A stretch of DNA of 64,000 nucleotides. It comes from Primulina eburnea (lineage: Eukaryota > Streptophyta > Magnoliopsida > Lamiales > Gesneriaceae). Below the pieces are notes generated by a model, which was not told where the DNA came from, did not search any database, and worked only from the letters and a program-made list of their open reading frames with translations. The position numbers were made by a program, and so were the translations under genes. This document shows positions 10,399-22,790 of the stretch, piece by piece. The stretch covers positions 11,011,069 through 11,075,068 of the forward strand of contig NC_133101.1 in assembly GCF_022965805.1 (NCBI RefSeq), read 5' to 3'. The number at the start of each line of letters is the position of its first letter. Within the stretch, counting starts at the first letter, position 1.

Positions 10399-10895
10399 AA
10401 TATTAATCTAACGATAAATAAAAAATAAATTTACTAATAATTGTGCATGTCTATATCTTTTCTTTTCTTTTCCTTTTTTTAAAAATAGTAAAGTGTATGC
10501 CATTTTGCAGAAATTGTAGAGGCGCCAGTGTGAGGTTACTTTTTCATTTGTTTTTTGAAAAATCACTGGCATTAGTTCACATATTGTTCATCATTATTAT
10601 CTTTACTTTATTATTATTGTTATTAGTATTGAGAACCTCACAATAATAATTTTAGTGTATCAACGTGATAACAAAATTTATTTTCAGTTTTACTTTTGCA
10701 TAATTTGTTATTAACTTTGAGTCTTTGATAGTGTGGATTTATAAGTAGTCATAATATATGTCCACTTTCTTCCAATTTTTCTCTAATTTATTTTTAGTTG
10801 GCTGTATCCATCAACCATTAATATAAGTGGTCAAAAATAACAAAAGAATCAATCTTTAAATTGTAGCTAGCACTCATGTCCTCTTACCACTTGCT
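10399..10895. other. Intergenic DNA upstream of the BURP gene
   Basis: AT-rich promoter-side region; no coding potential recognised. Confidence 0.45.
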
Positions 10896-10905
10896 CCATA
10901 TTTTA
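10896..10905 (+). promoter_or_regulatory. Possible TATA box of the BURP gene
   Basis: ATATTTTATAG about 95 bp before the ATG at 10996; a suitable distance, but an AT-rich background makes this weak. Confidence 0.4.
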
Positions 10906-10995
10906 TAGTTGACTATCACGAGAAGACAGCATATCCCTCAATCCAGAATTAACCAAAAGTAAACTACAAAAAGCTTCGAGAAATTGCAGAAGAAT

Positions 10996-11958
10996 ATGGC
11001 TTCCCAGATCGGTTCCCCCGTCTTCCTCCTGTATTCCCTGTTTTCGCTTAAGGTAATAAATAAATCATGATAATACATAGATTTTTTCATGGTTGATTCT
11101 CGAATTTCAGGCCAAATTCTTAACTGTTTCACGAATTTTACTGAAACCCTTTTGCAGTGCTGTCTCCAGTTATCCGAAGCACACGTGAAGATTTTCCCCA
11201 GACATGTTCCTGTTGATCCCATGAAAGCTGCGACCGATCATGGAGATGGCCATCTTCGATTACGGGCTGAAAATCCAGGCCTGGATCCTGAGATGAACGT
11301 GTTTTTTCATCACAATGATCTCGTCGTCGGGAACAGGATACCCATCTATTTTCCCAGGAAAAACCCGTCTGCGTCTCCCCGTTTTCTTTCCAGGGAGGAA
11401 TCCCTCTCCATCCCTTTCACCACATCCCAATTCCCCAAACTTCTCGAATTTTTCTCGTTCCCATCGGAATCCAAACAAGCCAAAGCCATGAAGATGACGC
11501 TTCACCACTGTGAAGCTAAGCCGATCAAAGGAGAGACCAAAATCTGCGCCACCTCTCTAGAATCCCTGTTGGAATTCGTTCAATCCGTGTTCGGGACCGG
11601 TTTGAAGTTCAAGGTATTGAATACCGATTACCTGAATGAATCGATCTCAACTTTGCAAAACTACACGGTCCATGAAGACCCGTCAGTGATTCCGGCTTCA
11701 GAACTGGTGTCATGCCACAGATTGCCGTACCCATACGCGGTTTTCTACTGCCATGCTCAGGTGGGAGACAACGTGGTTTACAAAGCCTTGATGGAAGGGG
11801 ACGACGGCGGAAGAGTGGAAGCTGCGGCGATTTGCCATATGGATACCTCGGAGTGGGATCCCAAGCACGCCGGGTTTCGAGTTCTGAAAACTCGGCCGGG
11901 GGCGGATCCTGTGTGCCATTTCTTCCCGGTCGATAGTCTTGTATTTATTCCGATGTGA
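10996..11958 (+). CDS. BURP-domain protein (USP/RD22-like group), two exons
   Basis: Exons 10996-11052 and 11158-11958 with a 105-bp GT-AG intron; 285 residues. Exon 1 encodes MASQIGSPVFLLYSLFSLK, a short hydrophobic signal peptide, so the protein should enter the secretory pathway. The C-terminal two thirds is a complete BURP domain: VFFHHNDLVVGNRIPIYFP, then PRFLSREE, CATSLESLLEF and the four-fold CH signature. Spacing is CH-X10-CH-X26-CH-X25-CH (SCHRLPYPYAVFYCH, ICHMD, VCHFFP), as the family requires. There is no long repeat region between signal peptide and BURP domain, unlike RD22 or PG1beta, which fits the short USP-like type. Family members are plant-specific, extracellular or vacuolar and often drought-induced; recent work links some to Cu-dependent peptide cyclisation, but no obvious core-peptide repeat is seen here. 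Start chosen because the exon 1 frame joins exon 2 in phase and gives the signal peptide. Confidence 0.9.
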
Positions 11959-12617
11959 AGTTAGTCTTTGGACGAGTTATTATATCCCCAGATGTGTTTA
12001 AACTTTTACAAGTGAATAATTGATATAAAAAAAGCCCATGAGTTTAAGAAATATCTCAACTATTATTGAAGCTTACGACACAATAAATTGGAAATTGATC
12101 ATTTGGGCTTCTATTTATGATAAAAGAGCTGCGTCACATCTTAACCAATGATAACATATTTGTAATATGTGGGTTAATGAGATCCTACTTATGTGAGTAC
12201 TACCCTCACTTCATTTCAACGGGTAACATTTTGACACACATACAATTTCAAAAAAAAAAAAGTGGGTTCTATAAATGCATGAGTAAATCTTGGTCATCCA
12301 TCTTATCACGAGGACAATGCTCACATGAATAGGATGAAATAAACCGTAATGAGTATGATGGTATATTTGCAGAGTATGTATGTGGACAAAGGATTAAGAA
12401 GAACAAAAGTTTGCTTTAATTCAAGAAAAAAAGAGTATTCAATCAAACAACTCTACTAGATTATTTTTTAGGTTGCGCATTTCTGGAAGGTTTTTATTCC
12501 TTGGGGTGGACAAATCTGTTTTTAGGGTAAATGATTGCATTTCGATGGAAAACTTTGATTTAGAAGGAAATATTTGATTTGGGAAATGATTCGAAGAATT
12601 TTGAACTTATTTAAAAG
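11959..12617. other. Intergenic DNA downstream of the BURP gene
   Basis: Includes the BURP 3' untranslated region; nothing else recognised. Confidence 0.45.
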
Positions 12618-12795
12618 AGTATGTCTCTTGTGAGACGGTTTCACGAATTTTTATATGTGAGACATGTCAACCCTACCGATATTCACAATAAATACTCTTA
12701 GCATAAAAACTAATACTTTTTCATGAATGACCCAAATAAGAGATTCGACCCACGAAATTGATCTGTAAGACCGTCTCAATAGAGATTTTGTGTAT
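12618..12795 (+). mobile_element. GTGAGACGGTCTCAC MITE, copy 4
   Basis: Begins GTCTCTTGTGAGACGGTTTC; contains ATGTCAACCCTACC and ends GTAAGACCGTCTC. Related to copy 5 located 100 bp downstream in the same orientation. Confidence 0.72.
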
Positions 12796-12894
12796 TTCAA
12801 ATTACTTTGAATTTTATGTTGCACTTGTATGGAAATTATATTTGATTTGGAAAGAGAAATTTGAAATCGCATATAATTATGGTATATCTCAAAG

Positions 12895-13070
12895 AGTAAG
12901 TCTCTTGTGAGACTGTCTCATGAATTTTTATCTGTGAGACGGGTCAACCCTACCGATATTTACAATAAAAAGTAATACTCTTAGTATAAAAAGTAATAAT
13001 TTTTCATGGATGACCCAAATAAGATATTCGACCCACAAAATTGATCTGTGAGACCGTTTCACAAAAGGTT
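12895..13070 (+). mobile_element. GTGAGACGGTCTCAC MITE, copy 5
   Basis: Begins GTAAGTCTCTTGTGAGACTG and ends GTGAGACCGTTTCAC; shares the deletion seen in copy 4 around the GACCCA/GAAATTGATC segment, so copies 4 and 5 are a subfamily. Confidence 0.72.
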
Positions 13071-13205
13071 TTATATGTTTCAAATCCATCAAAATTATAA
13101 TTACATCTACATTAATAAGCAAAAGGTCTATTTGAAATTTATTTAACATAAATTCATCTATGTAATTGAATAATCATGAAATTCATATCTTCGAACCTCT
13201 CAATC

Positions 13206-13208
13206 TAA
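13206..13208 (+). repeat. TAA target site duplication of the Harbinger element (left)
   Basis: TAA directly before the left terminus, matched by TAA at 25159-25161. Confidence 0.85.
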
Positions 13209-14147
13209 GGGCCCGTTTGGTATAAGAAGATACAATTAAAAAAAGGCTTTTTTTTTTTTTTTTAAAAAGTGCTTTTTATTTTTAACTTGTTTGGATGGGC
13301 TTCTAGTGCTTAAAAAAGCACTTATTTAAGTTGAAATTAGAGCTTCTTTAAAAGCCCTATTTTAGAGCTTTTTCCACTAGCTTTTTCAATAATCTAAAAA
13401 AAACATTAACCAGTAGCCTCCTCTCAATCTTTTCTCCATTCTTCTACAAGGTACAATTTTTTTTTCCGTCGAGATTTTTGTTCGTTCATTTTTTTCTGCT
13501 TTCTTTTTGTTGCAGAATCTACACTCCCTATTGTTTTTTTATATTTTATTTTTTGAATATAGAATGTATTCGAAGTTAGCTCCTAAACGAGGATTATCAA
13601 ATCCAAGTCAATTACCTAGATATACGATTGAGACTGTTGAACCTAGATTTGTTGCTGATGGGAATAATAAGACGGATTGGACTGCTCAGAATACCGAAAT
13701 ATTTTTAAAAATTTGTGAGGAAGAAATTGAATCCGGCAATAAGCCTACCAAACATTTAAACAAAACGGGATACACAAATTTAGTTTCAAAATTTCATGAG
13801 AGAACAAGACTTTCTTTGAATCAAAAACAATTCAAAAATAAATGGGATTCTATGAGAAAATATTTTGCACTGTGGGCACAATTTATTGGAAATAATGAGA
13901 CTGGCCTTGGTTGGGATCATAACAAGATGATTGTGCAAGCTGATAATAGTTGGTGGGAGGATAAGATTAAGGTACATAATTTATATACTACATTTTAAAT
14001 TTTTAATCAATTATTTTTATTTATTTTTTGTTTCGTTGCAAATTACAGGAAAATCCCGAGTATGCAAAGTTTAGATTGAGGGGACCCAAGAATTTAGATT
14101 TATTGGAAAAGATATTTAAAGGTTTCATAGCAACTGGCTATGCTGCA

Positions 14148-14152
14148 ATAGC
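14148..14152 (+). repeat. ATAGC target site duplication of the gypsy element (left)
   Basis: ATAGC at 14148-14152 and again at 22791-22795, directly outside the LTRs. Confidence 0.93.
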
Positions 14153-15336
14153 TGTCACGCCCCGGGCGGGGGTTGGTTGACACCGGCGTTGCTCTCAAAT
14201 ATTCATTCGAAAACAACAAGCCTCAGAAGTACAGAATTTCAGAAACCCGTCTTTTATTCATAATAATCATTGTCTATTACAACTCAATGACAAATGTTTT
14301 ACAGCGGAAATGTAAAACCATAAAATTACATTGTCTGAACATATGCAGCGGAAAATAAAACATAAATCAGAACTAAGAACAACGATCTTCATCACCAGCC
14401 CCAAAACTGACGTTGCTCCTCTTCTTCTATCAACTCTTCCTCGTTCTTATCTGAGATGGGTTTGGTGGATGAGTGATATGATTGTCACTCAGTAAGCAGG
14501 GGCGGGAATAACTCCCAGTTTTCGAAATCGTTTTCAACAGAAACACAAATACAATAATAGACAGAGAACTCTTGTTTTCAGAACAGTAATCAGAATTCAG
14601 GAATTACAGAACAGAATTCAGAATTAGTAAGCACTGAGCACGTTAGTGAATTTCATGGCTAAACTGATATCAGTCTCCTATATGTTCTCTCCTCTAAGGG
14701 GTGAGGCCAGAATCAGAATCAGAATCAAAATTCAGAAATGTTCAGAATATATATTCCTACCATTAGTTCACTAGGGAGTTTCAGTGCTTCAAAATCATAT
14801 ATCAGAAATCATACAGAAACTGAACTTTAAAACAGAATTATCAAACGGATTTCAAGATATTTACATATAAGCCCACTTACTGTAATTTGCTAAAAGTATT
14901 TCGGTTGAAATCTGAAGTCTGCTTGTTCTTGCTACTGGTTTCTGCTGCTCGAAAATCAGCACTCTCTTAGCTCAAATATTTCAAGTGACAACTCAAGATT
15001 TTGGTAAACCAATTCAGGTGTTTGAGGGTGATATTTATAGGCAATGTTTCTGACTGTTAGACTCTCAATTAATGGCCATAATCTGACATTAACAGCCTTT
15101 ATTCCATGTTAATGCTTCAGTTACAAGTCTAAGCTGGATCAGTAACTGTCTGCTGGAATCTTGCGCTGCTGAATTCTTCTGCTACTGGATTCTATATGCT
15201 GGAATTCTGTCTGCTGGAATTGTGTCTGCTGGAAAAATATCATCCTCTGAATTATTGACTGCTGCTGGAATTGTTAGCTTCTACTGAAATTTTCCATTGC
15301 TACTGAATAATGCTGCTGGAAATTCGGGTTCTCACA
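14153..15336 (-). repeat. 3' LTR of the gypsy element
   Basis: On the plus strand it runs from TGTCACGCCCCGGG to GGGTTCTCACA; near-identical to 21607-22790. Confidence 0.95.
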
Positions 15337-15350
15337 TCCCTCCCTCCTTA
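15337..15350 (-). promoter_or_regulatory. Polypurine tract of the gypsy element
   Basis: Minus strand reads AAGGAGGGAGGGA immediately before the 3' LTR. Confidence 0.88.
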
Positions 15351-15376
15351 TGAAAAGTTTCGTCCTCGAAACTTGG

Positions 15377-18300
15377 CTATACTTGATCTTCAAAGAGATA
15401 GGGATATTGTGTTCGCATCTTTTCTTCCAACTCCCAAGTAGCTTCTCTTTCGGTGTGGTTGGACAATTGTACCTTGACATATGGAATAGTTCGTCGCCTC
15501 AGTACTTGGTCTTTGTGATCCACAATTCGAATCGGAATCTCTTCATATTTCAGCTCTTCATTTAGATTACTCTCCGCCAGAAGTGGTCCAGCTTCCAGTA
15601 TGTGACTTGGATCAGGAATATATCTCCTCAGCTGCGAGACGTGGAATACATTATGAATTCTTGACATGTCGGGTGGAAGTGCTAATCTATAAGCAAGCGT
15701 TCCCACTTTCTCAAGAATTTCAAATGGTCCGACGTATCTAGGATTCAATTTCCCAGTCTTATTGAATCGGATTACACCCTTCATGGGTGACACTTTCACA
15801 TATGCCTTCTCTCCAACTTCGAATTCAACAGGTCTTCTTTTCAAGTCAGCCCAACTTTTCTGTCGATCTTGTGCAGCTTTTAGTCGCTCTTTGATCATAG
15901 CAACTTTATCCACTGTTTCTTGGATCAGTTCAGGTCCAACGATGGCTTTTTCTCCTACTTCATCCCAATACAGTGGTGATCGACATTTTCGTCCATACAG
16001 AGCTTCGTATGGTGCCATTTCAATGCTGCTGTGGTAACTATTATTGTATGCGAACTCGATTAAGGGCAGATGTTCGCTCCAATTACCACTGAAGTCCAAG
16101 GCACATGCTCTCAGCATATCTTCTAGAGTTTGTATTGTCCTCTCAGTTTGGCCATCAGTTTGCGGATGGTAGGCCGTGCTAAGAGTAACCTTAGTCCCCA
16201 TAGCTTGTTGAAAGCTCTTCCAAAATCGAGATGTAAATCTAGGATCTCTGTCTGACAGTATGCTAGCTGGAACTCCATGCAATCGTACGATCTCATTCAT
16301 GTACAATGTGGCTAGCTTATCCAAATTATAATTCATGCGGACAGGTAAGAAATGTGCAGATTTTGTGAGTCTATCCACGATTACCCATATTCCGTCATGA
16401 CTTTGTCTCGACTTTGGTAAACCAACTACAAAATCCATGGAAATATGTTCCCATTTCCATTCCAGGATTTCTAATGGTTGAAGAAGTCCACCAGGTCTTT
16501 GGTGCTCTGCCTTGACTTGCTGACACACGTGACACTTGGAAACAAATATTGCCACGTCTTTCTTCATTCCAATCCACCAAAAAATTTTCTTCAAATCTCT
16601 GTACATCTTGGTACTGCCCGGATGGACTGAAAATTTCGACTTATGTGCCTCAGACATTACTTCTTGTCGAAGATTATCGATGTCTGGTACGCACAATCGT
16701 CCTTTCATCCACAATGTTCCTTTGTTATCCGTCTCGAAATCTGGTGATTTCCGTTCTTTAACTTGCTCTTTTAGTTTCACCAAAGCGGGATCTCTATCTT
16801 GACTCATCTTGATTGTCTCTCGAAGACATGGTTGTGCTGAAAGTGATGTCAGGATCACCTTACTCATATTCTTTCGACTTAAAGCATCTGCTACTTTGTT
16901 GGCTTTGCCTGGATGGTAGCTTATTGTCAAGTCGTAATCCTTCATGAGTTCGATCCATCGTCTTTGTCTCATATTTAGTTCCTTTTGAGTGAACAAATAT
17001 TTGAGACTTTGATGATCGGTGAAAATCTCACACTTGGCTCCATAAAGATAGTGTCTCCAAATCTTTAGTGTGAACACCACTGCAGCTAATTCAAGGTCAT
17101 GTGTTGGGTAATTCTGTTCATACGGCTTCAACTGTCTTGACGCGTATGCAATCACCCTTCCCTCTTGCATGAGTACACATCCTAAACCTTCTTTGGATGC
17201 ATCACTATAGACGGTGTAGTCCTTACCTTCCATAGGTAATACTAGCACTGGTGTGGATGTAAGCTTCTTCTTCAAGGTCTCGAAGCTTTGCTCACATTTT
17301 TCACTCCATTGAAATTTAGAGTTCTTCTGTGTGAGCTTGGTGAGGGGTATGGCTATTGAGGAAAATCCTTCAACAAATTTTCGGTAATAGCCTGCTAGTC
17401 CCAAGAAACTTCGTACTTCTGTCACATTCTTTGGTGTAGGCCAATCCGAGATTGCCTCCACTTTCTTAGGGTCCACAGATACTCCTGCTGCTGATATTAT
17501 GTGTCCCAAGAATGCGACACTCTCTAGCCAGAATTCGCATTTCTTGAACTTGGCGTATAGTTCCTTTTCTCTCAACTTCTGTAGGGTGAGATGAAGATGT
17601 TCTTCGTGGTCTTCTTCACTTGACGAATATACTAGAATATCGTCGATGAATACCACAACAAACTTGTCTAGAAATGGTTTAAACACTCTGTTCATGAGAT
17701 CCATGAATACTGCCGGAGCGTTTGTTAATCCAAACGGCATCACTGTGAACTCATAGTGTCCATACCTTGTTCTGAAGGCTGTCTTCGGAATGTCGTCTGT
17801 CTTGACCTTGAGTTGGTGATAGCCTAACCTTAAGTCGAGCTTGGAAAAGACTGAAGCTCCTTTGAGTTGGTCAAACAAGTCATCTATCCTTGGAAGCGGA
17901 TACTTGTTTTTGATTGTGATCTTGTTCAGCTCTCGGTAGTCGATACACATCCTCATGCTTCCGTCCTTCTTCTTTACAAATAGGACAGGAGCTCCCCACG
18001 GAGACGCGCTTGGTCGAATCTGCTTCTTATCCAACAACTCTTGAAGTTGCTCTTTGAGTTCTTTCAACTCTGCTGGGGCCATTCGGTATGGTGCTTTTGA
18101 GATTGGTGTAGCATTGGGCATTAAGTTAATCTCAAATTCCACTTCGCGATCGGGAAGTTCGCCCGGGAGTTCTTCAGGAAAGACATCCGGGAATTCTTGT
18201 ACAACTGGAATCTCTTCTAGCGTAAGTGCGGTTTCTTTCTTTACCTCGCTTAACATAGCTAGGTAAACTTCTTCTCCACTTTTCATGGCTTTCCAAGTTT

Positions 18301-19816
18301 GAGAAGCAGAAAGAAGAGTCTTTCGTTCTTTGGTCTTGCCATGGAATAAAATTTTCTCTTGGTGTGGAGCTTGGATGGTTACCGTCTTTCCATGACAGTC
18401 TACTAAGACATGATTCTTGGCTAACCAATCCATTCCAAGAATTACGTCGAATTCCACCATGTTTAGTTGAATCAGGTTTGCCTTGAATTTCTGATCTTCT
18501 ATGAGAACATTAATATCCCGATATAGAGTGCGAGTTTCTAAAATTCGATTTGGAGGAGTGGCTACTTTATATGGTTCTTCTAAGTTATCAGGTTTAGCTC
18601 CTAACCTTTTGGCAAATCTTTTAGACATGAATGAATGCGTAGCACCACAATCAAATAACACATAGGCAGGTATATTATTGATCAGAATGGTACCGGCTAC
18701 GACATCATTTGAGTTGTCCGCCTCTTCTTGAGTGATAGCATAGACTCGAGCATTTGGCTTGTTCTCCCTAGTCTTGTTTGGAGGTGTTCCTCCTGCTGGT
18801 CCGTTCCTTGGATCTGGAAGAGGACATTGAGCAATGCGATGGTCCATCTTTCCACAACGGAAACAAGCTCCAGAATTCCTACGACATTCACCAGTGTGTG
18901 TGAATCCGCAAGTTTGGCACTTGACTCCTTCTTTGTTTGATTGAGAAGAAGTGGTTCCTTTGGATGGAGTACTGGTAAATTGGTTGCTCGAAAACTTAGG
19001 CCTCTTGAATTGCTGGCCCGATTGGTACTGGCTTGGCTGAGGACGTTTGAGTTTGTTCTCGCCTTCACGCCTCTTGATGTCATTCTCAGCCCTGATGGCG
19101 GCTCCCATCAATTCATCAAAACTATTGGGCTCGATAACGGCAAGGGCAGATTGAATACGGCTGTTCAATCCCTTCTTGAAGCGATGCATATTCAAGGCCT
19201 CGTCTCCCATTATGGTTGGGGAGTAAGTTCCCAATGAGTGGAACTTGGATGAATACTCCACCACTGTCATGTTTGGTTCTTGAACCAAGCTTTCAAATTC
19301 TGACAGCTTTTGCACTCGAACTGCTGTCGGAAAGTACTGCCTCGGGAATGCCTCTCGGAACCTTTGCCAAGTGATAGGTCCCGTCTCTATCATAGCTGGT
19401 GAGGCTCCTTCCCACCATTTGGCAGCTTTATCCACAAGGAAGGGTGTAATCACCTCTACTCTGACCCTTTGGGGAACCTCAAGTAGTCGAAGATGGTTTT
19501 CAACCTCTTTCATTCAATTCTGTCCGACATCTGGATCGGTGCTTCCATCGAAGTTAGGGACTCTTGCTCTTCGGAGAGCCTCATAATGTTGCTTAGTCCC
19601 ATTTTGAGCAGGAGGTGGTGGTGGTGGCTGGTTAGCATTGGGGTTCACCAACCCTTGTAACGTGGTTGCCACAATCGTGGCTATCGCCATTTAATCCACT
19701 TGGCTGAGGCCAACTGCTGGTGGCTGTTGTTGTTGTTGTTCATTCTCATCGTTGCGGTTGTTGTTACGGTTGTTGTAACGAGGATTGCGGTTGTTTCTAA
19801 CTGGGCGTCCGTCCAT
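15377..19816 (-). pseudogene. Gypsy gag-pol polyprotein with two N-terminal stops
   Basis: From the ATG at 19816 the frame would run 1479 residues; it is open except for TAA at 19691-19693 and TGA at 19514-19516. From 19513 down it is 1378 residues without a stop. Order: gag core ([21 protein letters not shown]), CCHC knuckle ([14 protein letters not shown]), protease with [10 protein letters not shown], reverse transcriptase with [17 protein letters not shown] and [11 protein letters not shown], RNase H starting [13 protein letters not shown], integrase with [11 protein letters not shown], a DDE core ([29 protein letters not shown]) and a C-terminal chromodomain-like part ([12 protein letters not shown]). 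All catalytic motifs visible are intact. The TAA fits C to T and the TGA fits G to A, as expected from cytosine-methylation decay. Confidence 0.93.
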
Positions 19817-20029
19817 TTCCTACAATTAAGAGAGTTCTAAGGTTGATAACAGAATAGAGACTAAACAAAAGAATCACAAGGATTGAGTAATTGCTCCAAA
19901 AATTAAATATGAACCAATGGATAGAAATAATCTCTTATTGATTCCTCAAGAAAGTGCAATTACAAATGAACTTTGAAAATGAAATAGAAATTTAAATGGG
20001 ACAAGTGTCACAGGGCTACTACTAATGTT

Positions 20030-20533
20030 CTAATCTATCACTTCTCCCAAATCTAAATCCATATGATCCTCTTCAACTTCCTCTTCGGGATCCTCCTCGG
20101 GTTCATCTTAATAATTGGCTATTATTGCTTCGAGATGTTCAATATGCCCATGCAGAACCGCATTCTGGTCGCTAAGAACTTCAACAGTATCTTGCAACTC
20201 TTGAATTTGAGCATCAGTATGTTCTCTATACTGATTATGTTGGTGTACGAGTTGGTGATTCTGATCCTTGAGTATTTGGATCTTGTCAAGTAGTGTGTCA
20301 CGTAACTCGATGAATTCCACCACAGTCTCTTGGGAGGTCTCGAACTCTTCTTGAGTCTTCCTATGTCTCTCTTCTGCTTCATGCAGATAGTGAGCATAAC
20401 GTTGAACATCACCCTCTAAGTGTTCTGCTCGACGCTCCAATTCATCTTTGTCCAACTCTAGACAATAGTTATGTTGCTTGAGTTTCTCTAGCTTCCTTTC
20501 TAGGCTCTTAACGTAGCTACTTTGGTCAGCCAT
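20030..20533 (-). pseudogene. Accessory coiled-coil ORF in the gypsy leader
   Basis: ATG at 20533; open for 141 codons to TAA at 20108-20110. The same frame then continues for about 25 more codons with a strongly acidic tail (EPEEDPEEEVEED) to a TAG at 20030-20032, so TAA is probably a mutation and the original ORF was 167 residues. The protein is hydrophilic with heptad-like L/E/K/Q spacing (SLERKLEKLKQHNYCLELDK, then LKDQNHQLVHQHNQYREH), predicting a long coiled coil. It resembles none of the standard retroelement domains. It lies between the PBS and gag on the same strand. Function unknown; Gag-like assembly or host factor binding is possible but is inference. Confidence 0.7.
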
Positions 20534-20771
20534 ATCCTACATCCAACACATGAGGGTAAAGGTTCAGAATTGATATCAAGAATATGGATTAAGTTATAGT
20601 CAAGTACTGGAATGAATAGAATCAGTAAGCCTATAACATTCAATAGCAGAAAATAGCTCCAAAATTTTCGGTCTCAGAATGGCGTGAAAAATTTACTGAA
20701 AATCCTTGACATCAAGAACATGAATGGTACCAAGTTTGGTGTAAAAATACTAAGCCAATCGTTCTAGCTTA

Positions 20772-21377
20772 GGTTCTCCTCGTCGAGAGCTTTCCAACGC
20801 CTACTTTTAATGGTAAAAATTCCTCCTGGATCAAAAGTTATGGCCGTTTGAAGTTTGCGCGAAAAACACCTCAACTTCTATGCCATTTTGCGAGGTCTAC
20901 TGCATTTGCTTGCTGGAATACACTGTCTACTGCAATTCTGATGCTTCTGCAATCAGTCTGCTGCTTTTCCAGCATTGTCTGCTACATTCCGAGTCTACTG
21001 ACTCAGTCTCCTGCATTCAGACCTACTGGTTTCCTTCTACTGGTTCTGGGTTCGGCTACTGGTTTCAATCTACTGGTTCTCCTCGTCGAGAGCTTTCCAA
21101 CGCCTACTTTTAATGGTAAAAATTCCTCCTGGATCAAAAGTTATGGCCGTTTGAAGTTTGCGCGAAAAACACCTCAACTTCTATGCCATTTTGCGAGGTC
21201 TACTGCATTTGCTTGCTGGAATACACTGTCTACTGCAATTCTGATGCTTCTGCAATCAGTCTGCTGCTTTTCCAGCATTGTCTGCTACATTCCGAGTCTA
21301 CTGACTCAGTCTCCTGCATTCAGACCTACTGGTTTCCTTCTACTGGTTCTGGGTTCGGCTACTGGTTTCAATCTACT
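20772..21377 (+). repeat. Perfect 303-bp tandem duplication in the gypsy leader
   Basis: 20772-21074 and 21075-21377 appear identical by eye, starting GGTTCTCCTCGTCGAGAGC in each. Each unit carries many short CTACTGGTTT and CTGCAATTCTG words. The length is a multiple of 3, so frames pass through unchanged. No divergence suggests a very recent event. Confidence 0.92.
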
Positions 21378-21588
21378 GGTTCTGGTTTCATCTACTGGTT
21401 TTGGCCTACTGAATTTTTTTATTTATTTATTTATTTATTTTTATTTTTTTTTTTTACTCGTTTCAGTAGTCTATTACAGTAGGTTATTTTCAGTTGTCTA
21501 TTTTAGTAACCTTCAGAACTTATTCTCAGAAGTCTATAAGAACTTATTATTTCTAGTTCCTCCTCCCCAGATTATGAAACCCGGTTCT

Positions 21589-21600
21589 GCTCTGATACCA
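21589..21600 (-). promoter_or_regulatory. Primer-binding site of the gypsy element
   Basis: Minus strand TGGTATCAGAGC, six bases inside the 5' LTR; initiator tRNA-Met type. Confidence 0.9.
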
Positions 21601-21606
21601 CTTCAA

Positions 21607-22790
21607 TGTCACGCCCCGGGACGGGGGTTGGTTGACACCGGCGTTGCTCTCAAATATTCATTCGAAAACAACAAGCCTCAGAAGTACAGAATTTCAGAAA
21701 CCCGTCTTTTATTCATAATAATCATTGTCTGTTACAACTCAATGACAAATGTTTTACAGCGGAAATGTAAAACCATAAAATTACATTGTCTGAACATATG
21801 CAGCGGAAAATAAAACATAAATCAGAACTAAGAACAACGATCTTCATCAACAGCCCCAAAACTGACGTTGCTCCTCTTCTTCTATCAACTCTTCCTCGTT
21901 CTTATCTGAGATGGGTTTGGTGGGTGAGTGATACGATTGTCACTCAGTAAGCAGGGGCGGGAATAACTCCCAGTTTTCGAAATCGTTTTCAACAGAAACA
22001 CAAATACAATAATATACAGAGAACTCTTGTTTTCAGAACAGTAATCAGAATTCAGGAATTACAGAACAGAATTCAAAATTAGTAAGCACTGAGCACGTTA
22101 GTGAATTTCATGGCTAAACTGATATCAGTCCCCTATATGTTCTCTCCTCTAAGGGGTGAGGCCAGAATCAGAATCAGAATCAGAATTCAGAAATGTTCAG
22201 AATATATATTCCTACCATTAGTTCACTAGGGAGTTTCAGTGCTTCAAAATCATATATCAGAAATCATACAGAAACTGAACTTTAAAACAGAATTATCAAA
22301 CGGATTTCAAGATATTTACATATAAGCCCACTTACTGTAATTTGCTAAAAGTATTTCGGTTGAAATCTGAAGTCTGCTTGTTCTTGCTACTGGTTTCTGC
22401 TGCTCGAAAATCAGCACTCTCTTAGCTCAAATATTTCAAGTGACAACTCAAGATTTTGGTAAACCAATTCAGGTGTTTGAGGGTGATATTTATAGGCAAT
22501 GTTTCTGACTGTTAGACTCTCAATTAATGGTCATAATCTGTCATTAACAGTCTTTATTCCATGTTAATGCTTCAGTTACAAGTCTAAGCTGGATCAGTAC
22601 TGTCTGCTGGAATCTTGCGCTGCTGAATTCTTCTGCTGCTGGATTCTATATGCTGGAATTCTGTCTGCTGGAATTGTGTCTGCTGGAAAAATATCATCCT
22701 CTAAATTATTGACTGCTGCTGGAATTGTTAGCTTCTACTGAAATTTTCCATTGCTACTGAATAATGCTGCTGGAAATTCGGGTTCTCACA
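21607..22790 (-). repeat. 5' LTR of the gypsy element
   Basis: Matches 14153-15336. On the minus strand a TATAAATATC box lies near 22485-22494, a plausible promoter. Confidence 0.95.

Larger units (their letters stand above)
14153..22790 (-). mobile_element. Ty3/gypsy chromovirus (Tekay/Del-like) inserted in the Harbinger ORF1
   Basis: An 8638-bp element on the minus strand: 5' LTR 21607-22790, PBS, leader with a coiled-coil ORF, gag-pol polyprotein, polypurine tract, 3' LTR 14153-15336. LTRs are 1184 bp each, begin TGTGAGAACCCG and end GGGGCGTGACA in the element's direction, and differ by about 16 positions by eye (about 1.3%), which implies recent insertion. A C-terminal chromodomain-like region and the long LTRs fit the Tekay/Del branch. 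Lineage is assigned by overall form, not phylogeny. Confidence 0.93.

Noticed and set aside
13209..13223. hAT assignment for the GGGCCCGTTTGG terminus
   Set aside because: The duplication is 3 bp (TAA) and the transposase is Harbinger DDE type.
20848..21813. 321-residue frame on the plus strand
   Set aside because: It is antisense to the gypsy leader and LTR and is created by the tandem 303-bp duplication; no domain.
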